DNA from: Mesonia oceanica
Lineage (GTDB): Bacteria; Bacteroidota; Bacteroidia; Flavobacteriales; Flavobacteriaceae
Direction: 5' to 3'
Length of the DNA: 64,000 bases
Assembly (NCBI RefSeq): GCF_902499555.1
Contig: NZ_CABVMM010000002.1
Span: 310,001-374,000, forward strand
Within the stretch, counting starts at the first letter, position 1. The number at the start of each line of letters is the position of its first letter. The notes beneath the pieces are model-generated. The model saw only the letters and a list, made by a program, of their open reading frames with translations, ran no database searches and was not told the origin of the DNA. Positions 47,291 to 56,307 of the stretch are shown one piece after another. Both the position numbers and the translations under genes were made by a program.

Positions 47291-48223
47291 TTATAATTTT
47301 AATAAGTGATGCGACTCATGATCGTAAAGAAAGTCATATTTTCTGGCGCCACCGTAATATAAATCATCCTTTAGCTCTTGATAAAAGTTTTGTGATTTGT
47401 TGAGGGCCAACTTACCTTCTTCAGTAAGGGAATATTTTTGATTATCCAAATAAATAAATGACTTCAGGTTATCGATAATCCGAAGCATTTGTATATCTCC
47501 ATAACCATAATACCCTTGGTATTCAAGCGAATACCCTAAAAGTTGATTGTGGCTGCTAATGGTATGGGAAGTGATAATTTTTAAAAGATTGGCTTCTAAA
47601 GAATTTAATCCTGATTTCACATTAGGAAAGCGTTCTATATGGGCGCGTAAACAACTGGATAGGTATTCAAAATTGGAAGTCTTTTTAATTTCCGGTTTTA
47701 AACGAAGTGGATTATTTCCGCAATATAATTTCCAAACCAATTCAGCTAATTCTAAATCGTCTTCGTTCAACAAAATTTTATGGTTAAAATGGTTGAGCAG
47801 TTCTTTATCACTTAATTGTGATAAACCCTGCAGTTTTTCTTCTCCTTTTAACCGTTTGCTGCACACCAGATAAATGGGCTTGTGGATATTTTGTTGGAAT
47901 AAAAATGAAATGGCCGATATCATATTAATATGGCAAAACAAATCGAACTCAAACCAAAGAATAATCTCCTCATAATCTTTAGCTTGAGCTAATTTTTCTA
48001 ATTCTGAAACAAATTTAATGTCATAATCAGAAGCAGGAATATCATAACAAGTTTCTAGAAACTCTTTTCTTTTAGCTATAAATTCTTGACTTCCTACCTC
48101 TTGAACGGTTTGTCCTTCGCAAAGCATTTCTCGCCAAATCACCACTTCACCGGGAAGGTTAAGTCGGCTCATTTTATCGGTTAGGCTATCACCGTTTGTA
48201 ATATGAAGCATTTTATTTGTCAT
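47291..48223 (-). CDS. DUF1835 domain protein
   Basis: 310 residues. The N-terminal MLHITNGDSLTDKMSRLNLPGEVVIWREMLCEGQ is the hallmark of DUF1835, a Rossmann-like domain; the C-terminal half resembles the associated DUF3658-type helical region. Function unknown. It sits between a SUI1-like factor (3 bases upstream) and a nucleoside phosphorylase (2 bases downstream), which would fit nucleotide or RNA metabolism, but this is inference. Confidence 0.8.
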   Translation of the reverse strand: MTNKMLHITNGDSLTDKMSRLNLPGEVVIWREMLCEGQTVQEVGSQEFIAKRKEFLETCYDIPASDYDIKFVSELEKLAQAKDYEEIILWFEFDLFCHINMISAISFLFQQNIHKPIYLVCSKRLKGEEKLQGLSQLSDKELLNHFNHKILLNEDDLELAELVWKLYCGNNPLRLKPEIKKTSNFEYLSSCLRAHIERFPNVKSGLNSLEANLLKIITSHTISSHNQLLGYSLEYQGYYGYGDIQMLRIIDNLKSFIYLDNQKYSLTEEGKLALNKSQNFYQELKDDLYYGGARKYDFLYDHESHHLLKL

Positions 48224-48226
48224 AAT

Positions 48227-48553
48227 TTATCCGCCAACGCGTTTTACTTGAAAACCTTTATCTTGAAGCATTTCCATAATTTGAGGACGATAATCTCCTT
48301 GTATAATAATCTTTTCATTTTTGAAGCTTCCTCCAACACCTAAAGTAGTTTTAATTTCTTTGGCCAGTTTTTTAAAATCATCATCGGCACCCGTATAGCC
48401 TTCAATAATGGTAATAGGCTTTCCTTTTCGTTTTTCGTATTTACAAATTAGAGGGTCGTCCTGAAGCCAAAGATCGTCTTGTGGTTCTTCTTCCGGACTT
48501 TCTTCGGGTTCGTGATCGGGAAATAAATTTTTGAGTTGGTCTTGTAAATCCAT
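48227..48553 (-). CDS. SUI1/eIF1-like translation factor (YciH family)
   Basis: 108 residues. Acidic N-terminal 30 residues, then the SUI1 domain: KRKGKPITIIEGYTG, LAKEIKTTLGVGGSFKN, IIIQGDYRPQIMEMLQDKGF, all conserved in eIF1/YciH. Bacterial YciH proteins can act like IF3 in start-site fidelity, with evidence mainly from E. coli. It starts 4 bases after the oxygenase stop. Confidence 0.9.
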   Translation of the reverse strand: MDLQDQLKNLFPDHEPEESPEEEPQDDLWLQDDPLICKYEKRKGKPITIIEGYTGADDDFKKLAKEIKTTLGVGGSFKNEKIIIQGDYRPQIMEMLQDKGFQVKRVGG

Positions 48554-48557
48554 TAGA

Positions 48558-49520
48558 TTAGTTGTTTTCTTTAATTAATCCAATTTCCACTAAACGCTGA
48601 TGTAAAAATTCTCCAGCGGTAATATCTTCGTATTGTTTAGGATGATTTTCATCGATACATTCTTCTAAACAATCTAAGCGCATATCACTTCTAGGATGCA
48701 TAAAGAAAGGAATTGAATAACGAGGTTCACTCCATTGTTCTTTGGGTGGATTTACTACACGATGAATGGTAGAACGCAGTTTATTATTGGTATGGCGCTC
48801 CAACATATCGCCCACATTTATGACCAATTCATCTTCAGCCGGCTTGGCATCGATCCATTCCCCATCTTTTCTTAAAACCTGAAGTCCACCGGTAGAAGCA
48901 CCCATTAACAGGGTAATTAAATTAATATCGCCATGGGCTCCGGCCCTTACTGCACCTTTGGGTTCCTCGGTAATAGGAGGGTAGTGAATAGGCCTTAAAA
49001 TACTGTTGCCATTACTTGCCCAATGGTCAAAATAATGTTCTTCTAACCCAATATACAGCGCCAAAGCTCTTAACACATAAATTCCGGTTTTTTCAAGCAT
49101 TCGATAAGCTTCCATTCCGGTATGGTTAAAGTCTTTTAATTCTTCAACTTTTACATTTTTAGGATATTCTTCGGTAAGTTTAGCATCTTCATCCGGTTCT
49201 TGACCAAAGTGCCAAAATTCTTTTAAATCCCCTTCCTTTTTACCTTTGGCATGTTCTTTACCAAAAGAAATATAACCTCGTTGACCACCTAGGCCTTCAA
49301 TCTCATATTTTTGTTTTATTTCCACCGGTAAATCAAAAAAAGCTTTTACTTCTTTATAAAGCTCTTCTACTAAATCATCGCTTAAAAAATGATTCTTCAA
49401 GGACACAAAGCCTATCTCTTCGTAAGCTTTTCCTATTTTATCAACAAATTTTTGCTTTCGTTTAGGATCTTTAGATAAGAAGTCGGCAAGATCTACACTG
49501 GGTATATTATTAACTGACAT
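48558..49520 (-). CDS. Isopenicillin-N-synthase-like 2-oxoglutarate/Fe(II) oxygenase
   Basis: 320 residues of the IPNS/2OG-dioxygenase family. DIOX_N domain (PSVDLADFLS, GFVSLKNHFLS), then the double-stranded beta helix: AHGDINLITLL gives the His-x-Asp iron ligands, STIHRVVNP the distal His, and RYSIPFF the RxS 2-oxoglutarate-binding motif. Substrate unknown; in Bacteroidota such genes are chromosomal singletons, not antibiotic clusters. It is the first gene of a likely seven-gene minus-strand run ending near 43195. Confidence 0.85.
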   Translation of the reverse strand: MSVNNIPSVDLADFLSKDPKRKQKFVDKIGKAYEEIGFVSLKNHFLSDDLVEELYKEVKAFFDLPVEIKQKYEIEGLGGQRGYISFGKEHAKGKKEGDLKEFWHFGQEPDEDAKLTEEYPKNVKVEELKDFNHTGMEAYRMLEKTGIYVLRALALYIGLEEHYFDHWASNGNSILRPIHYPPITEEPKGAVRAGAHGDINLITLLMGASTGGLQVLRKDGEWIDAKPAEDELVINVGDMLERHTNNKLRSTIHRVVNPPKEQWSEPRYSIPFFMHPRSDMRLDCLEECIDENHPKQYEDITAGEFLHQRLVEIGLIKENN

Positions 49521-49586
49521 AGTTTATATTTTGAAGTAAAACAAAATTAACTAATTATATTCAATTTAATGTGTTAATCAAAATAT

Positions 49587-49617
49587 AAAAAGAGCTTACG
49601 AATGGTAAGCTCTTTTT
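49587..49617. terminator. Bidirectional-looking terminator
   Basis: AAAAAGAGCTTAC (49587-49599) pairs with GTAAGCTCTTTTT (49605-49617), 5-base loop. It lies after the T9SS cargo gene on the minus strand and before the oxygenase gene. Confidence 0.85.
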
Positions 49618-49639
49618 AGTTAAAATAAATTCAAGTGAA

Positions 49640-51403
49640 TTATTCTTTAATTATTTTAAAATTTTTACAGATCTTATTTTTGTAAACTTTAATGAAATAG
49701 GTCCCTTTTTCCAATAAGCTCATATCTAATTCCGGATTAATTTTATTTACCTGAACTTGATAAACTTTTTGTCCTAATAAATTATAAATCTCTATGGCTG
49801 TAATACTGTTTTTAGATTCAATAGTTAAAATTGAAGAAACCGGATTAGGATAAAGACTTAAATCATCTAGACTTTCAAAATTCCGAGTAGATAAATTATC
49901 CGTAGTAAAAGTTTGTGGTCCTTCCCAATCACTGGAAGTTTCGGAAGTACACATAGTCTGTACGTAGATGTCATAAGTTGTTTCTGGATCCAATCCTTCA
50001 ACAGTAGCATTCAGCATACCTGTTCCTACAGATCCGGTAGCAATAGGCGTATCGGTATCAATATTGGCTCCTTCAGCAAATACCGCCCAGTCATAGCCGT
50101 CGGTTTCATCTGGGGAAGCTGTCCAAGAAAAAGTCACACTATTCTCGGTAATAGTATCAACCGTCAAGGCCGTAGGAGCGGCACAAGGTATGGTCTCTGT
50201 AGTAAAAGTTTGTGGTTCTTCCCAATCACTGGAAGTCTCGGAAGTACACTTAGTCTGCACATAAATATCATATGCTGTTTCTGGATCCAATCCTTCAACA
50301 GTAGCATTCAGCATACCTGTTCCTACAGATCCGGTAGCAATAGGCGTATCGGTATCAATATTGGCTCCTTCAGCAAATACCGCCCAGTCATAGCCGTCGG
50401 TTTCATCCGGGGAAGCTGTCCAAGAAAAAGTCACACTATTCTCGGTAATAGTATCAACCGTCAAGGCCGTAGGAGCGGCACAAGGTATGGTCTCTGTAGT
50501 AAAAGTTTGTGGTCCTTCCCAATCACTGGAAGTCTCGGAAGTACACTTAGTCTGCACATAAATATCATATGCTGTTTCTGGATCCAATCCTTCAACAGTA
50601 GCATTCAGCATACCTGTTCCTACAGATCCGGTAGTAATAGGCGTATCGGTATCAATATTGGCTCCTTCAGCAAATAACGCCCAATCATAGCCATCGGTTT
50701 CATCCGGGGAAGCTGTCCAAGAAAAAGTTACAGTATTCTCTGTGACATTATCAACAGTAAGAGCAGTAGGAGCAGCACAAGAAATATCTTCTCCTTGATC
50801 TCCGGCTAATATTCCTGTATTAGGAGTGGCCTCATACGCAAAATCTTTTACAATAAAAGAAGAATCTTCATTTACATCGAGTCTTACCCAACCATAATGG
50901 GTTTCTCCACTAATATCGAATTTTACCCCTAGATATTTATCAGTGACTCCTACCCAATTTCCATCATTCACAGAATAGGTATATCCAAAGTAAGAAAACC
51001 CATAATTCCAGTTTAAAGAATTGGTATTGGAGTTATTAAAAAAAACCCCATCAGCATTGGAACTAATCATATTTCCGGAATTTAAGGCGTAGGGATAGGT
51101 AAAACCACCAGAACCACTCCCTAAAACTTCATTATCACCTTGTGGGTTTGCGTATAAGGCTCTTATAAAAGAACTAAAGTAATACGATTGAGAACTACTC
51201 ACACTATTTTGCAAGATAATATCATCCACACCATCGTTATCAAAGTCAATAGCATAAGAACTTCCTAGACTACCGGAATAATCCGGATTCACATCAGTAT
51301 AAATAACTTGACTATTAGCCTCACTTAATCCGGTAAGTGCCACGGCTAAAGAGCCATATTGCCCTAAGCGTTTCGAGAGTTTGTTGGAGTAATTTTTTTT
51401 CAT
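49640..51403 (-). CDS. T9SS type A sorting-domain protein with three Fn3 repeats
   Basis: 587 residues. N-terminal signal region (about 1-32, ending SQV), a domain with FG-GAP-like DFDNDGVDDIIL (about 50-210), three tandem fibronectin type III domains of 99 residues each (about 213-505), and a C-terminal T9SS type A domain (LYPNPVSSILTIES to the end). The C-terminal domain targets it through PorU/V to the cell surface or outside. The Fn3 units are nearly identical. Function unknown; an adhesin or exported structural protein is likely. Only loosely placed next to the fusion gene at 51602, which is divergent. Confidence 0.85.
   Translation of the reverse strand: MKKNYSNKLSKRLGQYGSLAVALTGLSEANSQVIYTDVNPDYSGSLGSSYAIDFDNDGVDDIILQNSVSSSQSYYFSSFIRALYANPQGDNEVLGSGSGGFTYPYALNSGNMISSNADGVFFNNSNTNSLNWNYGFSYFGYTYSVNDGNWVGVTDKYLGVKFDISGETHYGWVRLDVNEDSSFIVKDFAYEATPNTGILAGDQGEDISCAAPTALTVDNVTENTVTFSWTASPDETDGYDWALFAEGANIDTDTPITTGSVGTGMLNATVEGLDPETAYDIYVQTKCTSETSSDWEGPQTFTTETIPCAAPTALTVDTITENSVTFSWTASPDETDGYDWAVFAEGANIDTDTPIATGSVGTGMLNATVEGLDPETAYDIYVQTKCTSETSSDWEEPQTFTTETIPCAAPTALTVDTITENSVTFSWTASPDETDGYDWAVFAEGANIDTDTPIATGSVGTGMLNATVEGLDPETTYDIYVQTMCTSETSSDWEGPQTFTTDNLSTRNFESLDDLSLYPNPVSSILTIESKNSITAIEIYNLLGQKVYQVQVNKINPELDMSLLEKGTYFIKVYKNKICKNFKIIKE
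49902..50792. repeat. Three tandem 297-bp repeats encoding Fn3 domains
   Basis: Units begin at 49902, 50199 and 50496, exact spacing 297 bases (99 codons). The first two plus-strand units differ at only a few positions, as do large parts of the third. High DNA identity points to recent duplication or gene conversion and predicts copy-number variation. Confidence 0.85.
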
Positions 51404-51480
51404 AACATAAAGAGATAAGTTTTATTAAAATTACAATAATCTTATTAAATTATGTTAATTTAGATTATCAATTTAAATGT

Positions 51481-51615
51481 ATGAATGGAAAAAGTTACAA
51501 AATCACAATGAAGGGTTCGCTGGGAATTCTTGCTTTAGGTGATGTAGGGTTGATAAAGTGGCGTAAAGTAAGGGATGAAAAATTAAAAGATAAGCGAAAC
51601 CATGAAAAAAAATAA
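51481..51615 (+). CDS. 44-residue ORF overlapping the start of the phosphodiesterase fusion
   Basis: ATG at 51481 (a second ATG at 51508), TAA at 51613-51615. The peptide has a short hydrophobic segment (MKGSLGILALGDVGLIKW, from residue 10) and a highly basic tail rich in Lys and Arg. The last 14 bases contain the ATG of the next gene at 51602, so it would be translationally coupled. The composition resembles a small membrane-associated peptide, or simply the leader of the larger gene. Whether it is expressed is unknown; conservation would decide. Confidence 0.5.
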   Translation: MNGKSYKITMKGSLGILALGDVGLIKWRKVRDEKLKDKRNHEKK

Positions 51616-54133
51616 GCTCTTATTAATTGGTTGGGATGCAGCTGATTGGAAAATAATTGGTCCATTAATAGCAAAAGGGCAAATGCCAGCCTTAAAAAAG
51701 CTTATAGATAAGGGAGTGTATGGAAATATGAGCACCATGAATCCTCCATATTCACCTATGCTTTGGTCTACAGTTGCTACTGGAAAAACTCCCGACAAAC
51801 ATGGAGTTCTTGGTTTTATAGAACTTCACCCAGAAAAACAAGCCATTAGGCCTGTTACGGTAACTTCCAGAAAAAGTAAAGCATTATGGAATATCTTTCA
51901 TCACGAAGGCTTAAAAAGTAATATCGTAGGATGGTGGCCCAGTTTTCCGGCAGAGCCTATTAACGGAGTAGTAGTTTCAGATAAATTTCAAAAAAACCTT
52001 AAAGCCAATCTAAGAAATCAGGATTTACCGGAAGGTACTGTATTTCCTCAAAAAATGGCCAAAGAGTTAAAAGAACTCCGCTTTTTTCCTGATGAAATTA
52101 CAGAAGCCCATATTCTTCCTTTTATTCCTAAAGCTGCTCAATTGGATATGAAGGATGAGCCTACTAAAAAACGTTTAAACGCATTTGCGAAAGTGTTGGC
52201 AGAAAACACTTCGGTGCATGCTGCTGCGACTCGACTTATGCGAACCACCGAATGGGATTTTATGGCAGTTTATTATGATATGATCGATCATTTTTGCCAT
52301 GGCTTTATGAAATTTCATCCTCCTAAACTCCCGCAAGTTCCTCAGAAACTTTACGAATATTATAACCAAGTAATTGTTAGTGCATATCGTTTTCAAGATA
52401 TGATGCTAGAACGAATGATGGACTTGGCCGATAAGAACACGTCGATTATTGTCATGTCAGATCACGGCTATGAATCTTCTACTAAGAGAATTTTAAAAAT
52501 GCCTAAATATCCCGCAGCTCCTGCTTTAGAACATCGGAGGTTTGGAATGTTTGTGGCTTCCGGTCCCGGTATAAAAAAGAATGAAAAAGTGTATGGTTTG
52601 AGTTTAATAGATGTAGCTCCCACCATCCTTCATTATTATGGTTTACCCATTGGGAAAGATATGGACGGTAAGCCGATGTTAGAGATTTTTGAAAAGCCTA
52701 AAAAACCTAAGTATATAGAAAGTTGGGAAAATGTGAATGGAGATTTTGCAACCCATACTTCCATTTCTGGAGAAGATGCTTTATCAGATCAAGATACGAT
52801 GGAACAACTGATGGAGTTAGGCTATATTGAAAAACCCGATGCTAAAATTGAAACCGCTATTTTTAAAACCAAATGTGATATTAAGCATAATTTGGCTAGG
52901 GTTTATATGGGCAAAAAAGATTTTGAAAACTCCAAGAAAATTCTATTGGAACTTATTGAAATCAAGGATGAAAAGATTGATTTAATTCCTTTTTATATGG
53001 ATCTTATGACCATCAGTATGGAGCAAGAAGATTTTGCTAAAGCCGAAGAGTACATGCTTACGCTAAGATCACTAGACCAAAAATTTAAAGTAAATACAAG
53101 CCTGGTAGAGGCCAAGATTTTACTTTCAAAAGGTAAAATCAATACAGCTATTCAACTACTCGAACAAGTTGAACAAAAAAATACAAAAAGTTCAGCCATA
53201 TCATTAGAGCTGGGAAATGTCTATTTTAATATAGACAAGCTTCCTTTGGCATTAAAAGCTTACGAAAAGGGATTAACCATAGAACCGGACAATGCCAAAC
53301 TACACAACGGAATGGCTAAAACCTATTTTCAGCTAGAAGAATATGAAGAGGCAGCCGATCATGCCCTAACAAGTATTGAGTTAGTGAGGTATTTTCCGGA
53401 AGCTCATTATATGTTAGGAAGATGTTTAGAAAAATTAGGCGATGATGAAAATGCAAAAATTGCTTTTGAAACGGCTAACATGCTTCAACCGAAAATGTAT
53501 AAAGCAGAGCAAGCTATTGAAAATATAGAATTTCAATCAAGCAATGATTCACAAGAAAGTTCTCCTCAAGTTTTTGATAACGAAATTGTCGTGGTTTCAG
53601 GATTACCAAGATCTGGAACCTCGTTAATGATGCAAATGCTTGTGGCGGGCGGAATAGACCCACTAATTGATGAAAAGAGAAAAGCAGATCATTCCAATCC
53701 TAAAGGCTATTTTGAGTATGAACCAGTCAAGTCGTTGGCTAGAGATAATTCGTGGCTAGACAAGGCACAGAATAGATCGGTAAAAATTGTGGCTCCATTG
53801 CTAAAGTTTTTACATCCTAAATACCGATACAGAATTCTATTTATGACACGGGATTTAGAAGAAATTATTACTTCCCAACAGGTGATGTTACATAAAGACA
53901 TCAAAACATTACCGGTAACTCTTTTTAATTCCTATAAAAGAGAGCTTGAAAAGATAAAACTATTTGAAAAGCAACATCCAAATGTCTCGATTAAATATGT
54001 GGATTATAAAGAAGTTATTCATCATCCTGAAAAAATGAGTATAGATATTGCTAAGTACCTGAATAAGGAATTAAATACAAAGTCTATGTGTAATTGTGTC
54101 GATAAAAAACTATATAGAAATAGGAATGTTTAA
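51602..54133 (+). CDS. Alkaline-phosphatase-superfamily phosphodiesterase - TPR - sulfotransferase fusion
   Basis: 843 residues in three parts. (1) Residues 1-375: NPP/type I phosphodiesterase fold with metal ligands D12, D226/H230/H233-type DxxDHxxH and D287/H288 (SDHGY); the usual Thr nucleophile is replaced by Ser51 in PPYSPMLWSTVATG. (2) About 420-646: TPR repeats. (3) About 660-843: sulfotransferase with the 5'-PSB P-loop S666-GLPRSGTS674 and RYRILFMTRDLEEI as the 3'-PB region. No signal peptide, so it is probably cytosolic. It could hydrolyse a phosphodiester or sulfate ester and transfer sulfate; substrates are unknown. Confidence 0.75.
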   Translation: MKKNKLLLIGWDAADWKIIGPLIAKGQMPALKKLIDKGVYGNMSTMNPPYSPMLWSTVATGKTPDKHGVLGFIELHPEKQAIRPVTVTSRKSKALWNIFHHEGLKSNIVGWWPSFPAEPINGVVVSDKFQKNLKANLRNQDLPEGTVFPQKMAKELKELRFFPDEITEAHILPFIPKAAQLDMKDEPTKKRLNAFAKVLAENTSVHAAATRLMRTTEWDFMAVYYDMIDHFCHGFMKFHPPKLPQVPQKLYEYYNQVIVSAYRFQDMMLERMMDLADKNTSIIVMSDHGYESSTKRILKMPKYPAAPALEHRRFGMFVASGPGIKKNEKVYGLSLIDVAPTILHYYGLPIGKDMDGKPMLEIFEKPKKPKYIESWENVNGDFATHTSISGEDALSDQDTMEQLMELGYIEKPDAKIETAIFKTKCDIKHNLARVYMGKKDFENSKKILLELIEIKDEKIDLIPFYMDLMTISMEQEDFAKAEEYMLTLRSLDQKFKVNTSLVEAKILLSKGKINTAIQLLEQVEQKNTKSSAISLELGNVYFNIDKLPLALKAYEKGLTIEPDNAKLHNGMAKTYFQLEEYEEAADHALTSIELVRYFPEAHYMLGRCLEKLGDDENAKIAFETANMLQPKMYKAEQAIENIEFQSSNDSQESSPQVFDNEIVVVSGLPRSGTSLMMQMLVAGGIDPLIDEKRKADHSNPKGYFEYEPVKSLARDNSWLDKAQNRSVKIVAPLLKFLHPKYRYRILFMTRDLEEIITSQQVMLHKDIKTLPVTLFNSYKRELEKIKLFEKQHPNVSIKYVDYKEVIHHPEKMSIDIAKYLNKELNTKSMCNCVDKKLYRNRNV

Positions 54134-54144
54134 GGATATTATTA

Positions 54145-54152
54145 TAATTTTG
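54145..54152 (+). promoter_or_regulatory. Possible -7 box for the E1 gene (TAATTTTG)
   Basis: TAATTTTG matches TAnnTTTG, 23 bases before the ATG at 54175 and just after the stop of the fusion gene. No good upstream TTTG is visible. Confidence 0.35.
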
Positions 54153-54174
54153 ATAAAAAACATTTCTAAAATTT

Positions 54175-56184
54175 ATGAAATTGGTAACCACCACTCAAGA
54201 TTCAGTATTAAATTTCAGCAGCTTTCCTATTTCAAAAGACTTACAATTAGAACTTTATAAACGATTATTAAAACCACGTTTAATTGAAGAAAAAATGCTG
54301 GTTTTACTTCGGCAAGGTAAAATCTCCAAATGGTTTAGCGGCATTGGCCAAGAAGCTATTTCAGTGGGAGTAACTTCAGCTTTAAAAGATGATGAATATA
54401 TTTTGCCCATGCACCGAAATTTAGGAGTCTTTACTTCCAGAAATATTCCGTTGCATCGGTTATTCTCTCAATGGCAAGGAAAAAAAAGTGGTTTTACTAA
54501 AGGAAGAGATCGAAGTTTTCACTTTGGAACGCAGGAGTTTAAAATTGTAGGAATGATTTCGCATTTGGGTCCGCAATTAGGCGTGGCCGATGGAATTGCC
54601 CTAGCCGATAAACTGAGGAACGAACAAAAAGTAACGGCTGTGTTTTCAGGAGAAGGAGGGACCAGTGAAGGAGACTTTCATGAAGCCTTAAATATCGCTT
54701 CCGTATGGCAATTACCAGTCCTGTTTTGTATTGAAAATAATGGTTATGGACTTTCCACACCGACCAATGAACAATACTTCTGTGAACATATTGCTGATCG
54801 CGGGAAAGGTTACGGAATGGAAGCGCATATCATAGACGGAAATAATATTTTGGAGGTTTACCAAAAAGTAAATGAAATTGCCGAAAGCGTTCGGGAAAAC
54901 CCTAGACCTATTCTTCTAGAGTTTAAAACCTTTAGAATGCGGGGTCACGAAGAAGCGAGTGGTACTAAATATGTTCCCCAAGAATTGATGGATACTTGGG
55001 AAAAGAAAGATCCAATAACCAACTTTCAGAAATACCTACTGGAAACCGAAGTCTTAACCGAGGAAGAAGATTTAAAATTCAGAAAATCCATCAAAAAAGA
55101 AATCAATGAGCATTTAAAGATGGCTAATGCTGAAGAGGCGATTGTTTCTACTTTGGAAGCAGAATTAAAAGATGTTTATGCGCCTTTTAGTTTTAACGAA
55201 ACAAAACCAACTTCCATTAAAAAGGAAATACGTTTAATTGATGCCATTAGTGAAGGCTTAAAACAATCACTGCAAAAATACGATAAGCTGGTCGTGATGG
55301 GACAAGATATTGCCGATTATGGTGGTGTTTTTAAAATTACCGAAGGTTTTGTAGATGAGTTTGGCAAAGACCGTATAAGAAATACACCTATCTGTGAATC
55401 AGGAATAATTTCTGCTGCCATGGGACTATCCATTAACGGAATAAAATCGGTCGTCGAAATGCAGTTTAGTGATTTTGTTTCTAGCGGATTTAATCCGATT
55501 GTCAATTATTTAGCTAAAGTTCATTACCGCTGGAACCAACAAGCGGATGTTGTTGTTAGAATGCCTTGCGGCGCAGGAGTAGGAGCGGGGCCATTTCACA
55601 GTCAAACCAATGAAGCTTGGTTTACCAAAACTCCTGGACTAAAAGTAGTTTATCCTGCTTTTCCTCAAGATGCTAAAGGATTATTGACAGCCTCCATTGA
55701 AGATCCCAATCCGGTTTTATTTTTTGAACATAAAGCATTGTATAGAAGTATTCGCCAAGAAGTTTCGGTAGACTATTTTACCCTTCCTCTAGGTAAGGCA
55801 GCTCATTTAAGAGAAGGAAAGGCGGTAAGTATAATCACTTATGGAGCCGGTGTACATTGGATATTAGATTACTTGGAAGATCATCCGGAAATCGATGCCG
55901 ATGTGTTGGATTTAAGAACGCTTCAACCTTTAGATGAAGAAGCCATTTTTAATTCGGTAAAAAGAACAGGAAAAGTTTTGTTGCTTCAGGAAGACTCGAT
56001 GTTTGGAGGAATTATGTCTGATATCTCCGCATTAATTTCAGAACACTGTTTTGAATTTCTAGATGCGCCTATTAAAAGAGTGGCCAGTTTACCAACACCC
56101 ATTCCTTTTGCTGCGAATTTAGAAAAAGAATATTTAGCCAAAAATCGTATTGATAGTACTATTCAAGAACTTTTAGACTATTAA
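54175..56184 (+). CDS. Alpha/beta-fused 2-oxoacid dehydrogenase E1 (branched-chain type)
   Basis: 669 residues. The N-terminal half (to about 320) is E1-alpha with the thiamine-diphosphate motif GEGGTSEGDFHEALN...NNGYG; the C-terminal half (from about 345) is E1-beta (LVVMGQDIADYGGVFKIT, GIKSVVEMQFSDF). The fusion of both subunits is common in Bacteroidota. It decarboxylates branched-chain 2-oxoacids and passes the acyl group to E2 lipoamide, feeding iso-fatty-acid synthesis. E2 and E3 are not in the window. Confidence 0.9.
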   Translation: MKLVTTTQDSVLNFSSFPISKDLQLELYKRLLKPRLIEEKMLVLLRQGKISKWFSGIGQEAISVGVTSALKDDEYILPMHRNLGVFTSRNIPLHRLFSQWQGKKSGFTKGRDRSFHFGTQEFKIVGMISHLGPQLGVADGIALADKLRNEQKVTAVFSGEGGTSEGDFHEALNIASVWQLPVLFCIENNGYGLSTPTNEQYFCEHIADRGKGYGMEAHIIDGNNILEVYQKVNEIAESVRENPRPILLEFKTFRMRGHEEASGTKYVPQELMDTWEKKDPITNFQKYLLETEVLTEEEDLKFRKSIKKEINEHLKMANAEEAIVSTLEAELKDVYAPFSFNETKPTSIKKEIRLIDAISEGLKQSLQKYDKLVVMGQDIADYGGVFKITEGFVDEFGKDRIRNTPICESGIISAAMGLSINGIKSVVEMQFSDFVSSGFNPIVNYLAKVHYRWNQQADVVVRMPCGAGVGAGPFHSQTNEAWFTKTPGLKVVYPAFPQDAKGLLTASIEDPNPVLFFEHKALYRSIRQEVSVDYFTLPLGKAAHLREGKAVSIITYGAGVHWILDYLEDHPEIDADVLDLRTLQPLDEEAIFNSVKRTGKVLLLQEDSMFGGIMSDISALISEHCFEFLDAPIKRVASLPTPIPFAANLEKEYLAKNRIDSTIQELLDY

Positions 56185-56233
56185 GTTCTTAGCTAAATTT
56201 TAACAATTTATAGTTAAACATTCTTAATTATTA

Positions 56234-56263
56234 TCTGAAAGAATGAAGCTGGATTTAATTTTG
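56234..56263 (+). promoter_or_regulatory. Promoter for the lipoprotein gene at 56308
   Basis: TCTG (56234-56237; one mismatch), 18 bases, TAATTTTG (56256-56263), about 45 bases before the ATG. Confidence 0.5.
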
Positions 56264-56307
56264 ATAGCGATTATATAAACTATTTTATAACCAATCATTT
56301 TTAAATT

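Noticed and set aside
49913..50677. Long plus-strand frame of 254 codons over the Fn3 repeats
   Set aside because: It is the mirror of the Fn3-encoding repeats: its length comes from three copies of the same 297-base unit and the translated text has no domain.
49902..50792. Tandem repeats considered as a CRISPR array
   Set aside because: Units are 297 bases and coding, with no short repeats or spacers and no cas genes nearby.
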